A stretch of 64,000 nt of DNA from Sporosarcina jiandibaonis (GCF_013184495.1 NZ_JAAOIY010000001.1:1116001-1180000), one strand, 5' to 3'. Counted from the stretch's first letter, positions 35,507 to 45,030 are shown. Numbers and translations are program-made. Notes: generated by a model not told the origin, from the letters alone.

Positions 35507-35718
35507 TTTCAGACCTCCACATTTTTGAATACTAATTTCATCTTACACTCATAATCGTCTACCGTAAATTGAATTAGTATCAGTACTATTATTGTAATAC
35601 ATTTCATGAAAATTTCTACCCATCCAGGCGCCTTTAATTCGCAAATTAAACCACAATATAAGTGACTCAATTCAGAATAATAGTACTCCTTATTTTTTCC
35701 CCAATCTTGCATTGGAAT

Positions 35719-35727
35719 TGTTATAAT
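35719..35727 (+). promoter_or_regulatory. Extended -10 promoter of brnQ
   Basis: TGTTATAAT lies 46 bases before the brnQ start and carries the TGn extension; no good -35 is visible. Confidence 0.6.
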
Positions 35728-35772
35728 AGAGAGTGGTATCAAAGATTCATACTATTTCAAGGAGTGTTTACA

Positions 35773-37083
35773 TTGACATTACGTAAAAATTTCCTCATCG
35801 GGCTCATGCTATTTGCATTATTCCTCGGTGCTGGAAATATTATTTTCCCGCCTTCCCTCGGGCAAATGGCTGGTGAAAATCTTTTCATTGCGATGACGGG
35901 TTTCCTAATAACAGGCGTCGGCCTTCCTCTTGTCGCTGTCCTGGCAATTGCTAATGCGGGAGGACAATCAGGGTTACAGATTATAGCCGGAAGAGTTCAC
36001 CCAATTTTTGGAATCGTTTTCACAATGATAATATATATGGCAATCGGACCTTTTTTCGGAATTCCACGGACAGCTACTGTTTCTTATGAAATCGGAGTTG
36101 TGCCATTTCTTTCCGAACGGGCCGCCTCATCAGATTGGCCGCTTGCCTTGTTCACGATTTGTTTTTTCCTAGTAACAATCGCTCTAGCATTAAACCCTGC
36201 AAAACTTGTGGACCGAATCGGTAAAGTGTTAACACCCGTTTTATTTATCATTATCAGTGCATTGGCGATTAAAAGCATACTCACACCGATTGGAACAATC
36301 GGACAAGCACAGGGAGATTATGTCACGCATCCGTTTTTCCGTAGTTTCGTAGAAGGATACCTTACTATGGATGTTATTGCAGCCCTTGTATTCGGGATTG
36401 TTGTCGTAAACGCACTGAAAGCTGAAGGCGTAACAAAAAAAGGACCCATTATGAAGGGAATGATGATTGCAGGGCTCATCGCAGCAGCTGGATTAACTTT
36501 CGTCTATGTTTCCTTGAGTTACATCGGAGCAACAAGTGTTGAGGTTATTGGAATGCAACAAAATGGCGGCGCAATACTTTCTTTGGCATCTACGGTATTA
36601 TACGGTTCAGCCGGAACGTCAATACTCGCCGTCACGATCATTTTCGCTTGTCTAACAACGTCAATCGGACTCGTTGCTGCATGTGCTCAATTTTTCAATG
36701 AAATTTTTCCGAGTTTATCGTACAAGATTTATGTATTGATTTTCTCCATATTTAGTGCGGTTATTGCAAACATTGGTTTGACTGAACTTATAGCCATCTC
36801 ACTACCGGTACTAATGATGATTTATCCGCTTGCGATTGTACTCATGCTGATGTCATTCATTGATAAAGCATTTGGCCGGAAACCGATTGTTTATATACTT
36901 GCCCTTTCTGCAACTGCCTTCGTCAGTATTTTCGATGGACTTCTTGTAGCGGACATTGATGTAAAGCCAGTGACGAAATTATTGGCTCAACTACCACTAT
37001 ATAAGCAGCAAATCGGATGGCTTGTACCAGCAATTGTCGGCGCATTTGCCGGAGTAATTATTAGTTTTTTCCAAAAGAAGTGA
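35773..37083 (+). CDS. brnQ: Branched-chain amino acid transporter BrnQ
   Basis: A 436-residue LIVCS-family symporter with about twelve membrane helices. The N-terminus MLFALFLGAGNIIFPPSLGQ and the later PFFGIPRTATVSYEIGV are family signatures. It imports leucine, isoleucine and valine with sodium or protons. The start is TTG 35773, since GGAGTG lies six bases upstream; the open frame extends 37 codons further without a ribosome site. No T-box leader is visible between the promoter and the start, only about 40 bases of leader. Confidence 0.93.
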   Translation: MTLRKNFLIGLMLFALFLGAGNIIFPPSLGQMAGENLFIAMTGFLITGVGLPLVAVLAIANAGGQSGLQIIAGRVHPIFGIVFTMIIYMAIGPFFGIPRTATVSYEIGVVPFLSERAASSDWPLALFTICFFLVTIALALNPAKLVDRIGKVLTPVLFIIISALAIKSILTPIGTIGQAQGDYVTHPFFRSFVEGYLTMDVIAALVFGIVVVNALKAEGVTKKGPIMKGMMIAGLIAAAGLTFVYVSLSYIGATSVEVIGMQQNGGAILSLASTVLYGSAGTSILAVTIIFACLTTSIGLVAACAQFFNEIFPSLSYKIYVLIFSIFSAVIANIGLTELIAISLPVLMMIYPLAIVLMLMSFIDKAFGRKPIVYILALSATAFVSIFDGLLVADIDVKPVTKLLAQLPLYKQQIGWLVPAIVGAFAGVIISFFQKK

Positions 37084-37090
37084 AATTATG

Positions 37091-37126
37091 AAACCGGCAC
37101 CTCGTCAAAGAGTGTGCCGGTTTTAT
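37091..37126 (+). terminator. Rho-independent terminator of brnQ
   Basis: AAACCGGCAC pairs with GTGCCGGTTT, followed by TATAATTT. Confidence 0.85.
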
Positions 37127-37159
37127 AATTTAAAATTTGGTGTAAATTAAGCTGAACCC

Positions 37160-37188
37160 TTGGAGCTACAATGTTTTTCAGCTATAAT
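37160..37188 (+). promoter_or_regulatory. SigA promoter of the SulP gene
   Basis: TTGGAG (37160-37165) and TATAAT (37183-37188) are 17 bases apart. Confidence 0.75.
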
Positions 37189-37238
37189 ATAGTTGGAAGT
37201 TTTTATTAAAACAGATTACTTTAAACGGAGTGAACCAC

Positions 37239-38831
37239 TTGTTCAAAGACAATCGATTTCTTCATTACAATGCGGACGGGTTCAGAAAGGACCTAATTGC
37301 AGGTATCACTGTGGGAATTGTTGCAATACCGCTTGGGATGGCATTTGCAATCGCTTCTGGCGTAAAACCGGAGTATGGTCTCTATACAACGATTATTGCA
37401 GGTTTTTTAGTCGCGCTTCTTGGAGGATCGCGGTTTCAAATTGCCGGACCAACTGGCGCATTCATTCCCATTCTACTCGCGATTGTTCTTCAGTACGGTT
37501 ACGAAGACCTGTTAATTGCAGGGTTTTTAGCCGGTGTCATTCTCGTCATCATGAGTTACGCAGGTGTCAGCAGTTTGATTCATTTTGTTCCAAAATCAGT
37601 AACAATCGGCTTTACTGCGGGAATTGCCATCATAATCTTCACGGGTCAACTTGGTAATTTTTTCGGATTATCCGGAGTGGAACAAAAAGAGTTTTTTCAT
37701 GAAAATATGCTCGGTCTGACCAAACAGTTTCATACAGTAAATTTATTCAGCATTCTGATTGCGGTTATCGGCCTGGCCGTTATCTTCATCTTGCCGAAAG
37801 TAGCACCGCGTGTTCCCGTCCTTCTTGTCGCGCTTCTCATTCCAACACTTATTTCTTTCTTCTTTTTCCAGGGAAAGGTTGAAACAATCGGCTCTGCATT
37901 TGGCGGCATCCCGAATTCCCTTCCAACGTTTCGCTTTCCCGAAATCACGTTATCAAAGCTGGTCGCGCTTTGGCAACCAGCGCTAGTTATTGCGGCACTC
38001 GGCTCTATTGAATCCCTTTTATCCGCAGTCGTTGCAGACGGGATGAAACCAAAAAAAACAGAAAATCACAATTCAAAACGCGAGTTATTCGGACAAGGTA
38101 TCGCGAATATTATTACACCCTTATTCGGCGGAATTCCCGCGACAGGTGCAATTGCACGTACCGCAACAAATATACGTGCTGGAGCAGTTAGCCCGGTTTC
38201 TGGATTCGTGCAGAGTTTATTCGTTCTTGGATTCCTACTCTTATTTGCGCCTTATGCATCGCATATTCCCTTAGCGGCTATGGCGCCCATTCTAATGTTT
38301 GTGGCTTGGAATATGAGTGCGCGAAAAGCATTTGTCCATATTTTGTCGATACGTTCAGGCGATACCATCGTTCTGTTAACTACTTTTCTACTAACAATAT
38401 TCGTAAACTTAACAGTTGCAGTTCAAGTCGGTATTCTAATAGCTGTCATTTCGTTTCTGCGAAAAATGGTGCACAAGCTTCATTTAAAAGTGGCAAAGAC
38501 GTCCGATGTGGAAATTGTCAAATTCGGAAAAGACGATCCTGCTACTTTGAAAAAATACATTCTGGATGGACCGCTATTTTTTGGAACTGCAAAAGTATTT
38601 GAAGATGCGTATTCAGTTATACTCACAGGTGACGTGAAAACCATTATTCTCGACATGGAACATATTTCAGTCATCGATGCGACTGGTGAAGCTGCTTTAT
38701 CGAAATTTATTGACGATGCTCGCAATGCAGACATTGAAATTATTATTAAGAAACTGCCAAAAGAGAAAATATCGCTTTTCAAAAAAGGCGGCTTGTACGA
38801 TAAGATTGGAAAAGAGAATTTCTTTATGTAA
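37239..38831 (+). CDS. SulP family inorganic anion transporter
   Basis: A 530-residue SLC26/SulP transporter: about twelve helices in the first 420 residues (AGITVGIVAIPLGMAFAIASG, GGSRFQIAGPTGAF) and a cytoplasmic STAS domain at the end (KTIILDMEHISVIDATGEAAL). Likely substrates are sulfate, bicarbonate or another small anion; the sequence does not decide. TTG 37239 is chosen because GGAG lies eight bases before it; the GTG at 37230 overlaps that ribosome site. Monocistronic with its own promoter and terminator. Confidence 0.9.
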   Translation: MFKDNRFLHYNADGFRKDLIAGITVGIVAIPLGMAFAIASGVKPEYGLYTTIIAGFLVALLGGSRFQIAGPTGAFIPILLAIVLQYGYEDLLIAGFLAGVILVIMSYAGVSSLIHFVPKSVTIGFTAGIAIIIFTGQLGNFFGLSGVEQKEFFHENMLGLTKQFHTVNLFSILIAVIGLAVIFILPKVAPRVPVLLVALLIPTLISFFFFQGKVETIGSAFGGIPNSLPTFRFPEITLSKLVALWQPALVIAALGSIESLLSAVVADGMKPKKTENHNSKRELFGQGIANIITPLFGGIPATGAIARTATNIRAGAVSPVSGFVQSLFVLGFLLLFAPYASHIPLAAMAPILMFVAWNMSARKAFVHILSIRSGDTIVLLTTFLLTIFVNLTVAVQVGILIAVISFLRKMVHKLHLKVAKTSDVEIVKFGKDDPATLKKYILDGPLFFGTAKVFEDAYSVILTGDVKTIILDMEHISVIDATGEAALSKFIDDARNADIEIIIKKLPKEKISLFKKGGLYDKIGKENFFM

Positions 38832-38839
38832 TGTTTACG

Positions 38840-38881
38840 GAAAGACTTGTCCGTTACAACTGGCAGTCTTTCTTTTTATTT
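38840..38881 (+). terminator. Rho-independent terminator of the SulP gene
   Basis: GAAAGACT pairs with AGTCTTTC and is followed by TTTTTATTTT. Confidence 0.85.
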
Positions 38882-39059
38882 TGAATAATAATATTACATT
38901 TAGTGCTTGTCTTGAATTTTTCACGAATTATATGTTACCAACTTGTAATATAACTGTAACCGTCCTCTTCCTCTTTTTTTGTTACGATTAGTTATAGATA
39001 AATAGACAGAAAAGACGAAAAATAGATAAAAAAGAACTGAAAGGGGAAAAGGGAATAAC

Positions 39060-39890
39060 ATGAAGCGATTTGTGTTCGGGATTTTTGCGTGTCTACTTTT
39101 GATGTCGGCGACTCCAGCCATGGCTTCAGCAAGCTCCGCATCTACACTGGTTAATATTGCACATGGTTACATCGGCTCCCCCTATTCTTATGGCGGCACT
39201 ACTTCCGCCGGATTTGATTGTTCCGGATTTACACAACGCGTGTTCAGTGACGGCGGCAGTTCAATTCCTAGAACGACAGGAGCTCAGTTCGGTGTAGGGG
39301 CATCTGTAGCCAAAGGAAATTTACAACCAGGCGACCTCGTATTTTTCAACACGAATGGAATAGGCGTCTCGCATGTAGGTATCTACATCGGATCCAATAA
39401 CTTTATTCATGCTTCGTCAAGTAGAGGCGTAATGATTTCATCGATATATGACCCTCATTATTGGGGTAGCCGCTATATCGGTGCGCGTCGTCCGAATGCT
39501 CAACCAATAGCAAACCCAAAACCTGAAGAAAAAGTCGAGAAAAAACAAGAACAACCAAAAGCTGAAGTTAAAAAGGAAATTAAAAAGGAAGTCAAAAAAA
39601 CTCCTACACCAGCAGTAACACAAAAGGTTGCTGAGAAAACAAAAGCAGAAAATCCGGTAGTTGCAAAACCGAAAGCCGTTGCACAACCAGTTGCAACTCC
39701 TCCCATACAAGAAACTAAAACAAAGGTAGTTCAAGCTGAAGAAATAGAACCAGAAGCGGAGAATGAAAGCGAAGAATTAATAGCACAACTCGAATATACT
39801 CATTTGCATCCCACTGCACTTAGTTTGAAATACGCTCAAATGGTGTGGGTAGAAGACCGAGACCTGATATTACTAGAAAAAGTCCTTTAA
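39060..39890 (+). CDS. Secreted NlpC/P60 peptidoglycan endopeptidase
   Basis: A 276-residue secreted enzyme. A signal peptide (1-24, ending AMASA) is followed by the NlpC/P60 domain (about 28-146) with the catalytic triad Cys54 in FDCSGF, His105 in SHVGIYIG and His117 in FIHASS. The remaining 130 residues are a Lys/Pro/Glu-rich low-complexity tail (for example KAEVKKEIKKEVKKTPTP) that may bind the anionic wall, ending in a short ordered segment. There is no SH3 or LysM repeat. It should cut gamma-D-glutamyl bonds in peptidoglycan. ATG follows AAAGGGGAAAAGGG. Confidence 0.9.
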   Translation: MKRFVFGIFACLLLMSATPAMASASSASTLVNIAHGYIGSPYSYGGTTSAGFDCSGFTQRVFSDGGSSIPRTTGAQFGVGASVAKGNLQPGDLVFFNTNGIGVSHVGIYIGSNNFIHASSSRGVMISSIYDPHYWGSRYIGARRPNAQPIANPKPEEKVEKKQEQPKAEVKKEIKKEVKKTPTPAVTQKVAEKTKAENPVVAKPKAVAQPVATPPIQETKTKVVQAEEIEPEAENESEELIAQLEYTHLHPTALSLKYAQMVWVEDRDLILLEKVL

Positions 39891-39935
39891 CATAGGAAAA
39901 ACCGCGGCCCAATTACGGCCGCGGTTTTTCCTATG
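39891..39935. terminator. Strong bidirectional terminator
   Basis: A perfect 19-base-pair stem (left arm 39891-39909, right arm 39917-39935, core CCGCGGCC / GGCCGCGG with A and T runs) separates two convergent genes. Confidence 0.95.
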
Positions 39936-39947
39936 ATTTCTATTAGA

Positions 39948-41090
39948 TTACTCTTTTTCGATTGTCAATCGGTGTATAACATGCGCCAACAAATTCGTTC
40001 GTTCTACGAGACTATCAACTTCTAAATATTCATCTTCTCTATGTGCATTTCCGCCGATTGGACCTAAACCATCAATCGTCGCAACCCCCATGGCGGATGT
40101 AAACGAAGCATCCGAGCCTCCACCTGTCGCCATGTCTTTAATTTCAATCCCAAGTTCGTTTCCGACCGATATAATCAAATTAAGCAATTCTATGGTTTGT
40201 TCATTTTTCACCATTGGCGGTCTTTCAATTCCACCCGTCACTTTAATTGTCGTGCCTTTAACATCTGGAACCGCACAAATTTCTCTGATTGTATTTTCAA
40301 GCCATTCCGCCTGCTCCATTTTACTAATACGAAGATCTACATAAGCAACTGCAGATGGGGCAATTGTATTGACGGTATTTCCACCCTTTATAACCCCGAC
40401 GTTAACACCAATCCCTTTTTCATAATCAGTTAACTTATGTAATTTAATTATTTTCTGTGCAAGTTCTTCAATGGCACTGCATCCAGCTTGCGGCTCAATG
40501 CCAGAATGGGCCGCTTTCCCCGTAACTTGGAGCATAATCTCTCCTGCACCACGACGAGCTGTAACGAGTGATCCATCTTGTCGAGCAGGTTCCATTATGA
40601 GTGCATATTTTTTACCAGCCGTATGTTTTTCGATAAGGTCTTTTGAAGTCGGCGAACCAATTTCTTCATCACTCGTTAAAATGATTAAAATATTTTCAAG
40701 ACCAGCTCGTTCAGTTTTTTGAAGTGATTTTAATGCATATAAGAGGACTACATGGCTAGCTTGCATATCAATCACACCTGGACCATACGCACGACCCTCT
40801 CGTATGGTAAATGGGCGTTCTAATGCTGTCCCTTTTGCAAAAACAGTATCCATATGCGCAACCGACATGATTTCCGGGTTTTTCGCGTTTTTATGTCGGA
40901 TAACGAGATGGTTTCCTTGGATATCCTGATAATCAGTTTCAACTATAAAGCCAAGTTTTTCATACTCTTTTTGTAAGATGTTACTTACTTTATCAATGCC
41001 TTCCTTATCTGTTGATCCGCTATCAATATTCACTAGCTTCTCCAACAACGACAACATTTCATCTTCTTTTTCATTTAAATATGTCTTCAC
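39948..41090 (-). CDS. M20 family peptidase (carboxypeptidase G2-like)
   Basis: A 380-residue metallopeptidase. Metal and catalytic segments are MSVAHMDTVF, YGPGVIDMQ, ILTSDEEIGSPTS and the C-terminal HREDEY; the dimerisation domain shows TGKAAHSGIEPQAG. It probably removes a C-terminal glutamate or deacylates a similar substrate. The start is taken as GTG 41090 because GGAG lies eight bases upstream; the GTG at 41099 overlaps that site. There is no signal peptide, so it is cytoplasmic. Confidence 0.87.
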   Translation of the reverse strand: MKTYLNEKEDEMLSLLEKLVNIDSGSTDKEGIDKVSNILQKEYEKLGFIVETDYQDIQGNHLVIRHKNAKNPEIMSVAHMDTVFAKGTALERPFTIREGRAYGPGVIDMQASHVVLLYALKSLQKTERAGLENILIILTSDEEIGSPTSKDLIEKHTAGKKYALIMEPARQDGSLVTARRGAGEIMLQVTGKAAHSGIEPQAGCSAIEELAQKIIKLHKLTDYEKGIGVNVGVIKGGNTVNTIAPSAVAYVDLRISKMEQAEWLENTIREICAVPDVKGTTIKVTGGIERPPMVKNEQTIELLNLIISVGNELGIEIKDMATGGGSDASFTSAMGVATIDGLGPIGGNAHREDEYLEVDSLVERTNLLAHVIHRLTIEKE

Positions 41091-41160
41091 ACCAATCACT
41101 CCAACCTATTTAGTTATCCTCCCTCTAAGTATACCATTCAATTCAAGAAAGGATCAGACT

Positions 41161-41418
41161 CTATTGGCGGACTTTTACTTTTTGCGGTTGATCAGGACGT
41201 TTATAGATAAAGTGATGGTAAACTGTGTTCGGATTATTCATAACCAGTTGTGAAGCCCATTCTTTCGATATATAAATAACTCCATTTTTTTCTCTTACTT
41301 TACTTGACTGATTAAAATCTAATACGTAGATTTTGTTTTCACCACCCATTTTCAGGATATTGATAGTTCTAGGGGTATGTGAAGTCATTCCGAAAATAAT
41401 ATGAGACTTTCTCTCCAT
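41161..41418 (-). CDS. Small hypothetical protein
   Basis: An 85-residue basic protein that I do not recognise. It begins MERKSHIIFGMTSHTPRT and contains KIYVLDFNQSSKVRE; secondary structure appears mixed, with no membrane segment or cysteine. An AAAGGAG ribosome site sits seven bases before ATG 41418, which is the main reason to accept it. It lies 70 bases upstream of the M20 peptidase on the same strand and may share a transcript. Function unknown. Confidence 0.55.
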   Translation of the reverse strand: MERKSHIIFGMTSHTPRTINILKMGGENKIYVLDFNQSSKVREKNGVIYISKEWASQLVMNNPNTVYHHFIYKRPDQPQKVKVRQ

Positions 41419-41655
41419 ATTTAATCTCCTTTCTGCAGTAGTTGTTTATTATATCTATTCAAGTGCCCTCCTTCCCCTTTTTCGAATTTAATTATTCCAA
41501 AATGTGGATTAAATTCAGTATAATTATACCATTTAAATATTCATAATTCTAGTACTTTTTCTAAATATTAACAAATCATTGTTTTATCAATAAACTCAGA
41601 ATTTAATTCAAGAATAAACACATAAGGAACAGGCTCAACGCAGGTCGACATGATA

Positions 41656-41688
41656 CAAAAAAAAGAGCCGTTTGGCCCTTTTTCATTT
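41656..41688 (-). terminator. Rho-independent terminator of glpD
   Basis: On the minus strand AAAAGGGCC pairs with GGCTCTTTT (one GU pair) and is followed by TTTTG. The rest of 41419-41691 is A/T-rich and shows no gene. Confidence 0.8.
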
Positions 41689-41691
41689 CTT

Positions 41692-43326
41692 TTATCTATT
41701 AGCCTCTTGAATATGCGATTCTAGTTCTTCAGTCATAAGTTTTTTCCTTTCTGGCGACCAGTTGAATAGACGATCCATATAATCAATTACAGGTTGCTTC
41801 CACGTTCGAACCCATGTTTTATCAAAGTATATAGCGCCAGTTCTTCTCGCAAAATAATCGGCGGGAGTCATCGCCATTTCAAATTGAATAGCATAATGAA
41901 GTGTCAATTTGATTGGCAGAGGTAAATCGAGTTCAATTAACAACTCTTTTTCTAAATCAATAATCGCATCTGTATTCGTGCCATAAATTGCAGCAATCGA
42001 ATCGCCATCTTCCTTAGACATACCTAATGCTGAAAGTTTCATTGATTTCGTTTCGATGAATTTTGGATAATCATTCGAATCCCAGAAGTCTCCCCCAGAT
42101 AACTTCAATTTCTTTGTTTGTGAGTCGACGTCTTTTTTGTCTAATTTGGAAATGAGTAAATCGGTCACCGTTTCAGCCATTTTTCGGTAGCCTGTTAACT
42201 TCCCTCCTGCAATTGTAATAAGTCCTGTTTTTGAAGTCCAAACTTCATCTTTGCGGGATATTTCAGAAGGTCCTTTTCCATCTTCATGGATTAAAGGGCG
42301 AATACCGGCCCAAGTCGATTCGATGTTTTCGATTTCAATCGCCGTCTCAGGAAACATAGTTCGTATACAACGCAATAGATATTCTTTATCTTCATCGGTT
42401 GTCTTTGGATGTTCAAGATTCCCTTCATAGATTGTATCTGTAGTGCCTACATAAGTTTTTCCATTCCGCGGAATCGCAAAAACCATTCTTCCGTCTGGCG
42501 TGTCAAAATAAATTGGTTGATTGAGGGGAAGCTTTTTTCTATCGAGTACAATATGCACACCTTTTGTTAGAAGCAAGCTCTTCCCGGGCACTTCTTCATC
42601 AAGATTAATGACCCTCTCTACCCAAGGACCCGCAGCGTTAACAAACATATTTCCAGTTGCAAGATAGCGTTGTTCCGTTATTTCATCTAGTAAATGCACA
42701 CCTGCAACTTTGCCATTTGCATCATATTCAAATTGCTCGACCTTTGCATAGTTTAGAAGATCTGCTCCATATTCATATGCTTTTTTCGCTACCTCTATTG
42801 TCAGTCTTGCATCATCCGTACTGTACTCGACATATTCGCCGCCGCCTATGAGCCCCTTTTTAGCAAGCAATGGTTCGCGTCGAAGGACTTCCTTTCGAGA
42901 AAGCATTCTTCGCTTTTCCTCTCGCTTCACTCCAGCTAAAAAATCATAAATTTTCAGGCCGATAGATGTTGAATACTTGCCAAATGTACCTTTTTTATAG
43001 ATTGGCAACAACATCCACTGCGGATGTGTAATATGCGGTGCATTTTCATAGACAATCGCTCGTTCTTTACCTACATCCGAAACCATCTTTAATTCAAATT
43101 GCTTTAAATAGCGGAGTCCACCGTGAACAAGTTTTGTCGATCTACTCGAAGTGCCTGCCGCAAAATCCTGCATTTCTACTAATAAAGTCTTTAAGCCCCG
43201 CGTCGTACAATCAAGGGCAATCCCCATTCCTGTTATTCCACCGCCAATAATAATAACGTCATAGTGTTCATTTTCAAGCCCTGTCAATATGTTCTTTCTT
43301 TCAATGTGTGAAAAGTTCTTCTTCAT
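41692..43326 (-). CDS. glpD: Aerobic glycerol-3-phosphate dehydrogenase
   Basis: A 544-residue FAD enzyme that oxidises glycerol 3-phosphate to dihydroxyacetone phosphate and feeds electrons to menaquinone. The FAD motif is VIIIGGGITGMGIALD near residue 24; family segments are AAGTSSRSTKLVHGGLRYL and the later TSKTGLITIAGGKLTGYRKM. ATG 43326 is preceded by AAAGGGG about eleven bases away. A SigA-type promoter lies upstream. No glpF or glpK is adjacent, and no GlpP antiterminator leader hairpin was seen. Confidence 0.94.
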   Translation of the reverse strand: MKKNFSHIERKNILTGLENEHYDVIIIGGGITGMGIALDCTTRGLKTLLVEMQDFAAGTSSRSTKLVHGGLRYLKQFELKMVSDVGKERAIVYENAPHITHPQWMLLPIYKKGTFGKYSTSIGLKIYDFLAGVKREEKRRMLSRKEVLRREPLLAKKGLIGGGEYVEYSTDDARLTIEVAKKAYEYGADLLNYAKVEQFEYDANGKVAGVHLLDEITEQRYLATGNMFVNAAGPWVERVINLDEEVPGKSLLLTKGVHIVLDRKKLPLNQPIYFDTPDGRMVFAIPRNGKTYVGTTDTIYEGNLEHPKTTDEDKEYLLRCIRTMFPETAIEIENIESTWAGIRPLIHEDGKGPSEISRKDEVWTSKTGLITIAGGKLTGYRKMAETVTDLLISKLDKKDVDSQTKKLKLSGGDFWDSNDYPKFIETKSMKLSALGMSKEDGDSIAAIYGTNTDAIIDLEKELLIELDLPLPIKLTLHYAIQFEMAMTPADYFARRTGAIYFDKTWVRTWKQPVIDYMDRLFNWSPERKKLMTEELESHIQEANR

Positions 43327-43370
43327 TATAATTAGCCCCTTTATTAAAAAGAAATGAACAATCTCCTTTT

Positions 43371-43398
43371 ACTATACAATGAATTCCAACGGTTACAA
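43371..43398 (-). promoter_or_regulatory. SigA promoter of glpD
   Basis: On the minus strand TTGTAA (43398-43393) and TATAGT (43376-43371) are separated by 16 bases. Confidence 0.6.
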
Positions 43399-43541
43399 AT
43401 ATATACGTACACTGTATTGGAATTACGCATTAGGACTCTCATGACATTCTAATAATCTTCACAATGAATTCACATAACGAAATACTATGATAGGAGTAAT
43501 CCAAATCAAGGATGGTTGTTATTACATAGAGGAGTGATTAA

Positions 43542-44336
43542 ATGGCTATCGAGATTTTTAGCCGGCGGGAACAAAAGTATTTAATAACGCGATTGCAGTA
43601 CGAACAACTTGTTGAAAAGATCTCACCTTATATGCGTTTTGATAAGTACGGGGTAGATGGTAGATATACCGTAACAAGCCTTTATTTCGAAAACCCTGAT
43701 AAGGAAATTTATTTTGAGACAAAAAACAAATTAAAGTATCGTCAAAAATTACGACTGCGCGTCTATGATGATACGGATCGAAATGGAAATGCGTTTTTCG
43801 AAGTGAAACAAAAGCATAATAAGGTGGTCAATAAACGACGTCTAGTCTTGCCGTTAAATGAAGCCTATCGGTATTTGGAAAATGATGAAACTGAGGATCT
43901 ATCTACGTATGAAACATCAAACAATCAAGTGTTAAAAGAGATTGATCATTTTCGAAGATTCTACAATTTACTTCCTGAGATGATTGTCAGCTATAATCGA
44001 CATGCATTTCACGGAACTACGGATCCTGAACTTCGAATTACTTTTGACTTGGACCTGAAGTGTCGAAATGAAGATTTAGCACTTGAGAATGGTCCATACG
44101 GTGAGAGTTTTATCGATGAAGATCTTGTTGTCCTCGAAGTAAAAGTAAATGATAGCGTGCCGCTATGGCTTACACGTTTTCTACAAGAAGTAGATTGTGA
44201 ACAGCGGAGCGCTTCAAAGTTCTGCACGAGTACCGAATTATTATATGGAGATGACCTTCCACACAATGAGTGGATGGAAACAACAACAATTGGAGGCGTT
44301 ACAAATGGAAAGCATAAACAATTTGTTTCAATTTAA
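43542..44336 (+). CDS. VTC-domain protein (polyphosphate polymerase-like)
   Basis: A 264-residue cytoplasmic protein with a VTC tunnel-fold domain along its whole length. The N-terminal SRREQKYLITRLQ supplies the first basic residues of the tunnel; RKLRLRVYD-like (KLRLRVYDD), FFEVKQKHNKVVNKRR and DEDLVVLEVKVN give the alternating basic and acidic strands. Yeast Vtc4 makes polyphosphate from ATP with this fold; bacterial activity is inferred. ATG 43542 has GAGGAGTG at good spacing. It overlaps by 32 bases a DUF4956 membrane-protein gene, a frequent partner, so the two are coupled. Confidence 0.85.
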   Translation: MAIEIFSRREQKYLITRLQYEQLVEKISPYMRFDKYGVDGRYTVTSLYFENPDKEIYFETKNKLKYRQKLRLRVYDDTDRNGNAFFEVKQKHNKVVNKRRLVLPLNEAYRYLENDETEDLSTYETSNNQVLKEIDHFRRFYNLLPEMIVSYNRHAFHGTTDPELRITFDLDLKCRNEDLALENGPYGESFIDEDLVVLEVKVNDSVPLWLTRFLQEVDCEQRSASKFCTSTELLYGDDLPHNEWMETTTIGGVTNGKHKQFVSI

Positions 44337-44988
44337 TGGATTAGAAGGCGAGCCTACTATATGGATGAGCATCGGAGCTATGGCGATTGCAGCAGTACTT
44401 AGCTTAATCATAACAAAGGTATACCAAATTACATTTACAGGTGAGCGTTATTCACAAGCATTCGTCCATACGATTGTGATGATGAGTGTTATTGTTGCTG
44501 TTGTTATGAATGTGGTTAGCGGAAATGCTGGAGTTGCATTCGGTTTATTCGCAGTGTTTTCACTGATCCGATTTAGAAGTGCTGTGACTAACGCGAAAGA
44601 CATCGCTTATATTTTCTTCGGACTCTGCGTCGGCATGACTGCAGGATTATTCCAATTCGAACTTGCCATTGTACTGACTTTATTTGCAAGCCTAGTGTTT
44701 TACTTACTCTATAAAGTAGATTACGGGGCAGGCAAAGATACGCAAATTTTAAAAATAACTGTTCCTGAAAACTTAAATGATGAAAACCTATTTGATGATA
44801 TTTTACAAGAGAAAACGGATAGTTATCAGCTTCGTCAAGTCGAAACTACAAACCTGGGAACAATGATTTTATATACATTTGCGATACGCAGTAAAGTCGA
44901 TACGAAAGATCAAGAGTTGCTTAATGTCATTCGTGAGAGAAATGCTAATTTGAAAGTATCTCTGTCCTATTTAGAGATGAGAGACTGA
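44305..44988 (+). CDS. DUF4956 family membrane protein
   Basis: A 227-residue protein with four helices (about 20-38, 52-70, 72-90 and 105-140) and a C-terminal soluble domain (150-227, KITVPENLNDENLF to LKVSLSYLEM). The membrane segment VSGNAGVAFGLFAVFSLIRFRSA is the DUF4956 hallmark. ATG 44305 is chosen because GGAGG lies eight bases upstream; it lies inside the end of the VTC gene. The role of the family is not established; the constant pairing suggests it anchors or regulates the VTC enzyme. Confidence 0.85.
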   Translation: MESINNLFQFNGLEGEPTIWMSIGAMAIAAVLSLIITKVYQITFTGERYSQAFVHTIVMMSVIVAVVMNVVSGNAGVAFGLFAVFSLIRFRSAVTNAKDIAYIFFGLCVGMTAGLFQFELAIVLTLFASLVFYLLYKVDYGAGKDTQILKITVPENLNDENLFDDILQEKTDSYQLRQVETTNLGTMILYTFAIRSKVDTKDQELLNVIRERNANLKVSLSYLEMRD

Positions 44989-44990
44989 GC

Positions 44991-45024
44991 ACAAAAACCG
45001 TTCTTAATTTAAGAACGGTTTTTA
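44991..45024. terminator. Bidirectional terminator
   Basis: AAAAACCGTTCTT pairs with AAGAACGGTTTTT between the DUF4956 gene and the convergent thiolase gene. Confidence 0.92.
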
Positions 45025-45030
45025 ATTTCA

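Noticed and set aside
35728-35772. T-box riboswitch in front of brnQ
   Set aside because: The leader is only about 40 bases and lacks T-box and specifier structures.
41446-41490. A 13-codon leader peptide upstream of the 41161-41418 gene on the minus strand
   Set aside because: There is a ribosome-like site and a TTG, but nothing else supports translation and no attenuator hairpin follows.
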